64,000 bases of DNA, from assembly GCF_006874465.1 (NCBI RefSeq), contig NZ_VIRL01000006.1, positions 264,139 to 328,138 of the forward strand. The letters run 5' to 3'. The notes under the pieces were generated by a model that did not search any database, was not told the origin of the DNA, and saw only the letters and a program-made list of their open reading frames with translations. This DNA is from Microbispora bryophytorum (lineage in GTDB: Bacteria; Actinomycetota; Actinomycetes; Streptosporangiales; Streptosporangiaceae). Positions 51,276-58,814 of this stretch are shown here, one piece after another (within the stretch, counting starts at the first letter, position 1; every line of letters starts with the position of its first letter). The position numbers and the translations under genes are program-made.

Positions 51276-52084
51276 ATTTGATCAGCGTGAGAGACCTCGT
51301 CGTGAGGATCGGCGACCGGGTGATCGCGTCGGTTCCCGAGCTCGACGTGGCCGCGGGGGAGTGCGTGGCGCTCGTCGGCGAGAGCGGGTCGGGCAAGACG
51401 ACCACGCTGCTCAGCACGCTCGGCCTCGTCCACGGCGCGGACGTCCGCGGCCGGATCATGGTCGGCGACGTGGACGTGCTCACGGCGAGCCCGGCGCGGC
51501 TGCGGGAGATCCGCGGCTCGCGGGCCGCCCTGGTGATGCAGAGCCCGCAGGCCGCGCTCAACCCCACCATGCGCCTGGGCACGCTCATGAGCCGCGCGCT
51601 CGCCCGGCACGGCGTCAAGGGCGCGGACGCGCGGGAGCGGGCGGAGGAGGGGGTCCGCGCGGTGCTGCTCGACCCCGAGATCCTGCGCCGCTACCCCCAC
51701 CAGGTGTCCGGCGGCCAGGCCCAGCGGTTCGCCATCGCGCTGGCCCTCGCGCTCGGCGCGCAGGTCGTGCTGGCCGACGAGCCGACCAGCGCGCTGGACG
51801 TGACCGTGCAGGCCGAGGTGGTCGCGGTGCTGCGCCGGCTGCGTGACGAGCGCGGCCTCGCCGTGCTGCTGGTCTCCCACGACCTCGCGCTGGTCTCCAC
51901 GATCGCCGACCGGGTCGTGGTGATGCGCGACGGCGCCGTGGTGGAGAGCGGCTCCGCCGCCGAGGTGTTCGCCCGGCCGAGCGATCCCTACACCCGCGAA
52001 CTGATCGCCGCCGTGCCCGAACTGCCGGAAGCGGTGCCCGCACCACCCGAACCTGCTGATCTCCACGAGGGGGAGGGCCCATGA
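51272..52084 (+). CDS. ABC transporter ATP-binding protein, DppD-type
   Basis: 270 residues. Walker A GESGSGKTTT (~38), Q-loop VMQSPQAALNP (~86), signature VSGGQAQRFAIALALA (~145), Walker B VVLADEPTSALDVTVQ (~165) and switch His in VLLVSHDLALVS (~203). The signature has SGGQ with Ala where Arg/Lys is usual. Start codon overlaps the DppC stop (ATGA). Pairs with the DppF-type ATPase. Confidence 0.94.
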   Translation: MNLISVRDLVVRIGDRVIASVPELDVAAGECVALVGESGSGKTTTLLSTLGLVHGADVRGRIMVGDVDVLTASPARLREIRGSRAALVMQSPQAALNPTMRLGTLMSRALARHGVKGADARERAEEGVRAVLLDPEILRRYPHQVSGGQAQRFAIALALALGAQVVLADEPTSALDVTVQAEVVAVLRRLRDERGLAVLLVSHDLALVSTIADRVVVMRDGAVVESGSAAEVFARPSDPYTRELIAAVPELPEAVPAPPEPADLHEGEGP

Positions 52085-53064
52085 CTCTGCTCGCCGCCGA
52101 GGGGGTCACCCTCGCGTACGGCGCGACGGCGGTGGTCCACGACGTGACGCTCGCCGTGGACGAGGGAGGGGTGGGCCTGATCGGGGAGAGCGGCTCGGGC
52201 AAGACCACGCTCGCCCGCGCCCTGCTCGGCCTCATGCGCCCGCGCTCCGGCGTCGTCCGGTACGGCGCCGGCGACCTGGCCCGGCTCGGCAGGGCCGGCC
52301 GGGCCGAGTTCCGCCGGGCCGTGCAGCCGGTCTTCCAGGACGGCAGCGAGGCGCTCGACCCCCGCATGACGGCCGGGGCGTCGATCACCGAGGCCCTGAC
52401 CACCCACCACCGCATGTCCGGGGCCGAGCGGCGGGACCGGGTCGCCGCGCTCCTCGCCGACGTGGGGCTCGACCCCGCGCTCGCCGCCCGCAGGCCGCAC
52501 GAGATGTCCGGCGGCCAGCGGCAGCGGGTGGCCATCGCCCGCGCCCTGGCCGTGGAGCCCCGGCTGCTGGTGCTCGACGAGCCCACCAGCGCGCTCGACG
52601 TCACCGTGCAGGCCAGGATCCTCGACCTGCTGGAGAGGCTGGCCGCCGAACACGGGCTCGGCTACCTGCTCATCACGCACAACCTCGGCGTCGTGGGCCG
52701 GCTGTGCCGTACGTCGTCGGTGCTGTTCGCCGGGCGGGTCGTCGAGTCCGGCCCGACCAGGGAACTGCTCACCCGGCCGGCCCACCCGTACACCCGGGCG
52801 CTGCGCGACGCGGTGCCGCGCCTCGGCGGCGAGCCGCCGCGCGCCGCCGGGCGGACCGAGGCGGCCGCGGCGGCGACGGGGTGCCCGTTCCGGCTGCGCT
52901 GCCCTCTCGCGGTGGACCGCTGCCGGGAGGCGACGCCGCAGGCGCGCGAGGTCGAGGGGCGTAAAGTGGCATGTCACCGCGCGGAGGAGGTGCTGCACAC
53001 CCCGGCCTCCTCGGCTCCGCGCGTCCCCCACGGAGGTGAGACCCCCGATGCGCCGCGTCAGTGA
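52081..53064 (+). CDS. ABC transporter ATP-binding protein, DppF-type
   Basis: 327 residues. Walker A GESGSGKTTLARALLG (~40), signature MSGGQRQRVAIARALA (~142), Walker B LLVLDEPTSALDVTVQ (~162), H-loop LLITHNLGVVG (~200). The C-terminal oligopeptide/dipeptide extension has HPYTRALRDAVP (~237) and cysteines in CPFRLRCPLAVDRCRE (~268), which in DppD/OppD-type ATPases coordinate an iron-sulfur cluster. The last 17 bases overlap the start of the second PucR gene, which uses a ribosome site inside this gene. Confidence 0.93.
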   Translation: MTLLAAEGVTLAYGATAVVHDVTLAVDEGGVGLIGESGSGKTTLARALLGLMRPRSGVVRYGAGDLARLGRAGRAEFRRAVQPVFQDGSEALDPRMTAGASITEALTTHHRMSGAERRDRVAALLADVGLDPALAARRPHEMSGGQRQRVAIARALAVEPRLLVLDEPTSALDVTVQARILDLLERLAAEHGLGYLLITHNLGVVGRLCRTSSVLFAGRVVESGPTRELLTRPAHPYTRALRDAVPRLGGEPPRAAGRTEAAAAATGCPFRLRCPLAVDRCREATPQAREVEGRKVACHRAEEVLHTPASSAPRVPHGGETPDAPRQ

Positions 53065-54655
53065 CCTGCTCAGGACGCCCACGGGCCGCAGGCTGACGCT
53101 CGTCGCCGGGCCCTGGGACGCACGGGAGGTCGGCAGCGTCGTCCTCGTCGACGAGATGCGCGAACTGGCCACGGCGGCCCCGGGCGCGCTGGCGATCCTG
53201 TCCCGCCACGCCATGCGGTCGTGCGACGTGCTCGACGCGCTGCGGCTGGCCGGACGCGGCGGCCTGGCCGGGATCGTGCTGCCCGGCCCCTCGGGCACCA
53301 CGCCGGAGACGGTGGAGCTGGCCAGACGGGAGCGGGTCGCGCTGCTCGCCGGGGCCTCCGATCACTCGCTGTCGGACACCGTGCTCGGCCTCAGCGCGGC
53401 CGTGCGCGCCGATCCCGGGCTGCTGCTGCGCCGTACGCGTGAGGCGATCGACGGCCTCGGAGCGATGGAGGGCGCGGGCGAGGACGACATCCTGCGCGCG
53501 GCGTCCGCCTCTGTCGGGGTCGCGTACGTGGTCGCCGACCTCGCCGACCCGGCGGCCAACGCGACCGTGATCCGGGTCGGGGGCCGGCCGGACGGCTACG
53601 TGTGCTGGGAGGGCGAGGACCCGGCGGCGGCGATCGTGGCCCAGGTCGTCGCGACCACGCTCGGCCGGGTGCGGGCGGCCGCGCGGGAGGCGGAGGCGGC
53701 GCGCGAGCGCGCGCTGCTGGCCCTGCTCGGCGCCAAGGACACCCGGACCGCCGCCCGCCGTGCCCGGCACGAGGGCGTGCCGGTGGACGGCTGGCACGTG
53801 GCGGTCTTCCTGCGCGACCCCGGCGGCGGGGCGGCCCCCGGGGCGGCGGATCCGGTGCTCCGCGAGGCGCGCGGGACCGCCGCCGCACTGCCCAGCGGAC
53901 TGGGACTTCGCGACGAGCGGCTTCACGACGACGGGCATCGCGACGACGGGCATCACGACGGGCGGCTTCACGACGAGGGGCTCGGCTATGCGGCCGAGCT
54001 GTCGGCGCCGCCGCTGGTCACCCGGTGGCAGGACGGCGTGCTCGTGCTCCTCACCGCCGACGAGCGGACGACGCTCGACGGCACCGGTGTGCCCCACGTG
54101 CCGCGGGCACCGCGTCCGTCAGCGTCGGGTCCGTCGGCATCGGGTCCGTCGGCATCGGGTCCGTCGGCATCGGGACCGGCAGCGTCGTGGCCGCCGATCG
54201 CGGGGGCAGGGGTCGGCACCTGCCAGGCGGGGCCGGACGGGCTGCGCCGTACGGCGTCGCAGGCGCGGGCGGCCGCCGCACGCGCCGCGGCCGGGGAGGT
54301 CGTGCGGTTCGACCGGCTCGGGGTCCACGCGCTCCTCGCGGAGCTGAGCGGCAGCGACAGCGCTCTGGTGGCCGCCCGCGACATGCTCGCCCCGCTGGAA
54401 CACCTCGGGGTGCTCAGCGCCCAGGCGGTGCCCACGTTGAAGGCCTACCTGGACAGCTGGGGCTCTCGCACCAGGGCGGCCGAGCTGCTCAGCCTGCATC
54501 CCAACGCGGTCGCCCACCGGATCAGGCGCATCGCCGAGGCGCTCGACGCCGACCTGTCCGACCCGCAGACCCGCTTCGCGCTCCAGCTCGCCTGTCACGT
54601 GGTGCTCGACCACGACTGTCTCCCGGAGACAACAACGACGATCTCGTCGTCGTGA
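53048..54655 (+). CDS. PucR-family transcriptional regulator (second copy)
   Basis: 535 residues. The ATG at 53048 follows GGAGGTGA; a GTG at 53036 lies inside that signal and is rejected. An N-terminal purine-catabolism-type domain (~1-110) has MRSCDVLDALRLAGRGGLAG. The C-terminal HTH_30 is LKAYLDSWGSRTRAAELLSL then HPNAVAHRIRRIAEAL (~470-500). The middle carries two low-complexity insertions encoded by tandem DNA repeats: a His/Asp-rich stretch (~290-312) and five PSASG-like units (~357-381). Located at the end of the transporter operon and just before hyuA/hyuB, it is the obvious candidate to control them. Effector unknown. Confidence 0.86.
   Translation: MRRVSDLLRTPTGRRLTLVAGPWDAREVGSVVLVDEMRELATAAPGALAILSRHAMRSCDVLDALRLAGRGGLAGIVLPGPSGTTPETVELARRERVALLAGASDHSLSDTVLGLSAAVRADPGLLLRRTREAIDGLGAMEGAGEDDILRAASASVGVAYVVADLADPAANATVIRVGGRPDGYVCWEGEDPAAAIVAQVVATTLGRVRAAAREAEAARERALLALLGAKDTRTAARRARHEGVPVDGWHVAVFLRDPGGGAAPGAADPVLREARGTAAALPSGLGLRDERLHDDGHRDDGHHDGRLHDEGLGYAAELSAPPLVTRWQDGVLVLLTADERTTLDGTGVPHVPRAPRPSASGPSASGPSASGPSASGPAASWPPIAGAGVGTCQAGPDGLRRTASQARAAAARAAAGEVVRFDRLGVHALLAELSGSDSALVAARDMLAPLEHLGVLSAQAVPTLKAYLDSWGSRTRAAELLSLHPNAVAHRIRRIAEALDADLSDPQTRFALQLACHVVLDHDCLPETTTTISSS
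53911..53980 (+). repeat. Degenerate tandem repeat encoding a His/Asp-rich stretch in PucR copy 2
   Basis: Repeats of about 15 and 12 bases built on CGACGACGGGCATC encode ERLHDDGHRDDGHHDGRLHD. Reading-frame length is kept. His/Asp clustering could bind metal, or it may be a neutral expansion. Confidence 0.7.
54113..54187 (+). repeat. Five 15-base tandem repeats in PucR copy 2
   Basis: Units at 54113, 54128, 54143, 54158 and 54173. The middle three are identical (GGTCCGTCGGCATCG); the outer two are diverged. They encode a flexible Pro-Ser-Ala-Ser-Gly linker. The length is a multiple of 3, so unit gain or loss keeps the frame. Confidence 0.9.
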
Positions 54656-54698
54656 GGACACATCGACGCGGTGCGCGGTCGCATCTACGTTGCCAGGC

Positions 54699-56711
54699 AT
54701 GACAACGGTCATCGGAGTGGACGTCGGTGGGACCTTCACCGACCTCGTCCTGCACGACGCCGCGACCGGCGAGATCAGGGTCGCCAAACAGCCCACCACG
54801 CCGTCCGCGCCGGAACGCGGGGTCCTCGCCGCGGTCGACGCGGCGGTGCCGGCGGATCTGCTCGCCCGCTGCCGCCACTTCGTGCACGGCACCACGGTGG
54901 GGCTGAACGCGCTGCTCGAAAGGCGGGGCGCGACCGTCGGCCTGATCACCACGGCCGGGTTCCGCGACGTGCTGGAGATCCGCCGGGGCGACCGCGACGA
55001 CCCCTACGACCTGTTCTGGACCCCGCCGCCACCGCTCGTGCCCCGGCGGCTGCGCCTGGAGGTGACCGAGCGGGTGGCCGCAGACGGCTCGGTCGCATGT
55101 GCCCTGGAGCCGGAGGACGTGCGGCGGGCCGCCGAGGCGTTCGCGGCCGAGGGCGTGGACGCCGTCGCGATCGTGCTCGTCAACTCCTACGCCAACCCCG
55201 CACACGAGGCACGGGCGGCCGAGCTGCTCAGGCAGGCCGGGTTCGCCGGGCCGGTCTCGCTGTCGCACGAGGTCTCGGGGGAGTACCGGGAGTACGAGCG
55301 CACCTGCACCACGGTCGTGGACGCCTTCGTCCGCCACCGCATGGGCCCCTACCTGCACAACCTCGACCGCGAGCTGCGGGCGAGGGGTTTCGCCGGCGAG
55401 CTGCTCGTGACCCGGTCCGGCGGTGGCGCGCTGGCGCTGGCCGAGGCCGCGGCCCGGCCGTTCGAGACGATCCTGTCCGGCCCGGTGGCCGGGGCCGCCG
55501 CCACCGCCCGCCTGGCCGCCTCGCTCGGCCCCTCCCTCGGCATCGGCACGGCCGTCGCCGCCGACGTCGGCGGCACCAGCTTCGACACCGCGCTCATCGA
55601 GGACGGGCGGCTGCCGCTGCTCTACCAGGGCGAGGTCGTCGGCCTGCCGCTGCAGAGTCCCTGGGTGGACGTGCGGTCGGTGGGCGCGGGCGGCGGCTCC
55701 GTGGCGTACGCCGACGCGGGCGGCCTGCTGCGCGTCGGCCCGCGCAGCGCGGGCGCCGACCCCGGGCCCGCCTGCTACCAGCGCGGCGGGACCGAGCCCA
55801 CGGTGACCGACGCCGCCCTGCACCTCGGCATGATCCCCCGCGGCCACATCTCCGGCGGCATCGAACTGTCCGAGGACGCGGCGTCCCGCGCGCTGGCGCC
55901 GCTCGCGGGCCCGACCGGCATCGACGGCGTGGACGCGGTCGCGGTGGGCGTGGTCAGGATCGCCGCCGCGCACATGGCCCAGGCCGTGCGCGGCGTGACG
56001 GTGGAGCGGGGCGTGGACCCGCGCGGCACGGCCGTGGTCGCCTTCGGCGGCGCCGGGCCGGTGTTCGGCTGCCTGCTCGCCGACGAGCTCGACGTGGACA
56101 CCGTGGTCGTGCCGCCCAACGCGGGCAACTTCTCCGCCGTCGGCCTGGTGCAGGCCGACATCGTGCGGTCGGCCGCCCGCACGATGGTGCGTCCTCTGGA
56201 CGACGAGGCGCTGCCACTGGTCGACCAGGTGACGCGGACGCTGTTCGAACGGCTCGCGCAGCCGGGGGCCGTACGCGAGGTGGACCTCGACCTGCGCCAC
56301 CGGGGGCAGGAGCACACGCTGACCATCCCGGTGCGGCTCGGGGAGGACGACCTGGCGGCCGTGTCCGCCCGGTTCTCCGAGGCCTACCACCGGGCCTTCG
56401 GCCACACCCTGCCCGACCCCCTTGAGATCGTCACCGTACGGGCGACCGCCAGGGTGGTCCTCGACGCGGACCGCCCGATGGTGCCGGCCCCGCCGTCCGG
56501 TTTGGGCGGGCGGGGGACGACGCGGCTGTGGTCGTTCCGCCGGGGCGCCTGGACCCAGGCCCCGGTCGTGCGGCGGGAGGACCTGGACGGCGTGACCGAG
56601 GGCCCGCTGCTGGTGGTGGAGCCGACCGCGACCACCTACGTGGACGCCGGATTCGCGGTGGACGCGCACGAGAGCGGCTGTCTCATGATCACACGGAAGG
56701 ACCGCGCATGA
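54699..56711 (+). CDS. Hydantoinase A / 5-oxoprolinase HyuA subunit (full-length)
   Basis: 670 residues. Hydant_A_N: GVDVGGTFTDLVLHDAATG (~6) and HGTTVGLNALLERRGATVGLITTAGFRDVLEIRRGDRDD (~63-100). Hydantoinase_A core: SLSHEVSGEYREYERTCTTVVDAFV (~187-210), TRSGGGALALAEA (~240), LSGPVAGAAATARL (~258) and ADVGGTSFDTALIEDG (~287), then GAGGGSVAYAD. A C-terminal domain follows (~500-670). HyuA with HyuB opens 5-membered cyclic amides such as hydantoins or 5-oxoproline, with ATP. ATG 54699 is preferred over TTG 54690. TACGTT at 54686-54691 could be a -10 for a leaderless transcript. Overlaps hyuB by 4 bases. Confidence 0.92.
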   Translation: MTTVIGVDVGGTFTDLVLHDAATGEIRVAKQPTTPSAPERGVLAAVDAAVPADLLARCRHFVHGTTVGLNALLERRGATVGLITTAGFRDVLEIRRGDRDDPYDLFWTPPPPLVPRRLRLEVTERVAADGSVACALEPEDVRRAAEAFAAEGVDAVAIVLVNSYANPAHEARAAELLRQAGFAGPVSLSHEVSGEYREYERTCTTVVDAFVRHRMGPYLHNLDRELRARGFAGELLVTRSGGGALALAEAAARPFETILSGPVAGAAATARLAASLGPSLGIGTAVAADVGGTSFDTALIEDGRLPLLYQGEVVGLPLQSPWVDVRSVGAGGGSVAYADAGGLLRVGPRSAGADPGPACYQRGGTEPTVTDAALHLGMIPRGHISGGIELSEDAASRALAPLAGPTGIDGVDAVAVGVVRIAAAHMAQAVRGVTVERGVDPRGTAVVAFGGAGPVFGCLLADELDVDTVVVPPNAGNFSAVGLVQADIVRSAARTMVRPLDDEALPLVDQVTRTLFERLAQPGAVREVDLDLRHRGQEHTLTIPVRLGEDDLAAVSARFSEAYHRAFGHTLPDPLEIVTVRATARVVLDADRPMVPAPPSGLGGRGTTRLWSFRRGAWTQAPVVRREDLDGVTEGPLLVVEPTATTYVDAGFAVDAHESGCLMITRKDRA

Positions 56712-58417
56712 CCATCGTCCGCACCCGATACGCGGAGGTCCACCCCGGGCTGGGCGACGGCGCCGACCCCGTCACCACTGAGATCATCCGGCAGGGCCTC
56801 AACGCGGCCGCCGACCAGATGAAGCAGTCGCTGATCCGCACCGCGTTCTCACCGATCATCTACGAGGCGCTGGACTTCGCCGTCGCCTTCTACGACGCCG
56901 ACATGTGCATGCTGGCGCAGGCCCCGACGCTGCCGGCGTTCATGGGCACCCTCGGCTTCTGCGTGCGGGAGGCCGTCGAGGGCGTCGGCGGCCCCGCCAC
57001 CCTCAGCCCCGGCGACGTCATCCTCTACAACGATCCGTACGGCACCGGCTCCCACCCCCAGGACGCGGCGATGGTGGTGCCGATCTTCCACGACGACACG
57101 CTGGTCGCGTACTCGGTGATCAAGGCCCACTGGCTCGACATCGGCGGCAAGGACCCCTACTGCACGGACACGGTCGACGTCCACCAGGAGGGCACGATCT
57201 TCCCCGGGGTCAAGCTGTACGACGCCGGGCGGCTGGTCAGCGACGTCTACCGGATGATCCTGGCCAACAGCCGGATGCCGGAGATGGTCATCGGGGACAT
57301 CAACGCGATGGTGGCCGGGGCGCGGACCGGGGCGGAGGCCCTCGGCGCGCTGGTGCGTCGGCACGGCCTGGACACCTTCCGCCGCTGCGTCGCCCGCATG
57401 TACGCCCACGGTGAGGCGCTGGTGCGCGGCTGGTTCGAGCGCCTGCCCGACGGCGTCTACGAGGCCTCCAGCGTCATCGACTCCGACGGCGTGAACGGCA
57501 CGCCGATCCCGTTCGGCGTCCGGGTCGTCGTGGACGGGTCGTCGGTGACCGTCGACCTGACCGGCTGCCCCGACCAGGTCGGCGGGCCTGTCAACTGCCC
57601 GCTGCCGTCCACCGTGGCGGCCGTCCGGATCGCGGTGGCCTTCCTCGCCGGAGCCGGCGAGCAGCCCAACGAGGGCCACTTCCGCCCGCTGGAGCTGGTC
57701 ACCCGGCTCGGTTCGCTGTTCCACCCGGTACGGCCCGCGCCCTGTTTCATGTACGGCATCCCCTCCGACCACGCCATCGAGCTGATCATCAGGGCGCTGG
57801 CCGAGGCCGTGCCGGAATCGGTGCCGGCCGCCAGCGGCGGGGACATCAACGCCCTGGTGTGGTGGGGCAACCGCGAGGCGACCGGAGAGCCGTGGGCGGA
57901 CGGCGCGCCGCATCCCGTGGGCCAGGGCGCCTCACCGTCGGCCGACGGCGCGAGCGCGCTCATGTACATCTCGGAGTCGGCCACCCGCTTCACTCCCGCG
58001 GAGGTGTGGGAGGCGCGCAACCCCTGGAGGATCGAGCGGCTCGCCCTGGCCGAGGACTCCGGCGGCCCCGGCCGCCACCGCGGCGGCCTGGGGCTCGACC
58101 TGTCCTTCCGCATCCTGGAGGACCAGTACCTCACCGCGGGCCTGGCCCGGACCGCGCTGGAGCCCTGGGGACTGGAGGGCGGCCTGTCCGGACGGCCCAA
58201 CCGGCTCACGGTGGAGTATCCCGACGGGCACGCCGAGGACTTCTCGCTGAAGACGCGGATCTTCCTGCCCAAGGGCGCGGTCGTGCACCTGCGCACCGGC
58301 TCGGGAGGCGGGTACGGCCCGGCCGCCGAGCGCGACCCCGAGGCCGTGCGCGCCGACCTGCGGGAGGGCTACATCACGCCCGAGCACGCCGCACGGCACT
58401 ACCCGCACGCGCTGTGA
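56708..58417 (+). CDS. Hydantoinase B / 5-oxoprolinase HyuB subunit
   Basis: 569 residues. The metal-dependent HyuB fold is recognised by DPVTTEIIRQGLNAAADQMKQSLIRTAFSPI (~21-50), GDVILYNDPYGTGSHPQDA (~102-120), VIKAHWLDIGGKDPYC (~138), GDINAMVAGARTG (~197), VDLTGCPDQVGGPVNCPLP (~283) and GGYGPAAERDPEAV (~538). Forms the ATP-driven amidohydrolase with the preceding HyuA. It ends the catabolic run and converges with the DUF742 gene 25 bases away. Confidence 0.93.
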   Translation: MTIVRTRYAEVHPGLGDGADPVTTEIIRQGLNAAADQMKQSLIRTAFSPIIYEALDFAVAFYDADMCMLAQAPTLPAFMGTLGFCVREAVEGVGGPATLSPGDVILYNDPYGTGSHPQDAAMVVPIFHDDTLVAYSVIKAHWLDIGGKDPYCTDTVDVHQEGTIFPGVKLYDAGRLVSDVYRMILANSRMPEMVIGDINAMVAGARTGAEALGALVRRHGLDTFRRCVARMYAHGEALVRGWFERLPDGVYEASSVIDSDGVNGTPIPFGVRVVVDGSSVTVDLTGCPDQVGGPVNCPLPSTVAAVRIAVAFLAGAGEQPNEGHFRPLELVTRLGSLFHPVRPAPCFMYGIPSDHAIELIIRALAEAVPESVPAASGGDINALVWWGNREATGEPWADGAPHPVGQGASPSADGASALMYISESATRFTPAEVWEARNPWRIERLALAEDSGGPGRHRGGLGLDLSFRILEDQYLTAGLARTALEPWGLEGGLSGRPNRLTVEYPDGHAEDFSLKTRIFLPKGAVVHLRTGSGGGYGPAAERDPEAVRADLREGYITPEHAARHYPHAL

Positions 58418-58442
58418 TCCGTCGCCGGTAGGCGAAGGAGGG

Positions 58443-58814
58443 TCACAGCGCGCGAAGGCCGCTGATCACCTCGGTCAGGATGCCGGGGGTGGGGAAGCGC
58501 GCGACGTTGGCCGGTGGGCGCACCTGCAGGAGACCCTGCTCGTGGAGGTCGCCCACCAGCACCCGTACGACGCCGAGCGGCAGGTCGATCGCCGCGGCGA
58601 TGTCCGCCAGCGACGCCGGGCGGGCGCACAGGCTGAGGATCATCCACTGCTCGGGACCGAGGCTCACCGGCGTGGGCCCACCGGTCGCGGTGACGATGGC
58701 GACGAGGTCGATGTCCTGGCTGGATGGCCGCACGCGTCCGCGGGTCAGCGCGTAGGCCGGCACGACCGGCCCGGCCTCCTCGTCCAACCACTGGTCGTGC
58801 ATGCGTTCCGTCAC
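58443..58814 (-). CDS. DUF742 protein (conservon CvnC-like)
   Basis: 123 residues. A winged-helix-like DUF742 fold: VRPSSQDIDLVAIVTA (~28), LGPEQWMILSLCARPASLADIAAAIDLPLGVVRVLVGDL (~52-90), and the C-terminal ending LTEVISGLRAL, which is typical of the family. The GTG at 58814 overlaps the sensor kinase stop (GTGA). In actinomycete conservons DUF742 protein (CvnC) sits between a Roadblock protein (CvnB) and a small GTPase (CvnD); neither is present here. Confidence 0.88.
   Translation of the reverse strand: MTERMHDQWLDEEAGPVVPAYALTRGRVRPSSQDIDLVAIVTATGGPTPVSLGPEQWMILSLCARPASLADIAAAIDLPLGVVRVLVGDLHEQGLLQVRPPANVARFPTPGILTEVISGLRAL

Noticed and set aside
54635..54650. ACGACGA-TC-TCGTCGT dyad at the end of the second PucR gene as an operator for hyuA
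   Set aside because: It lies within coding sequence for the repeated Thr/Ser C-terminus and does not match the TTGT-N9-ACAA family; low-complexity codons explain it as well.
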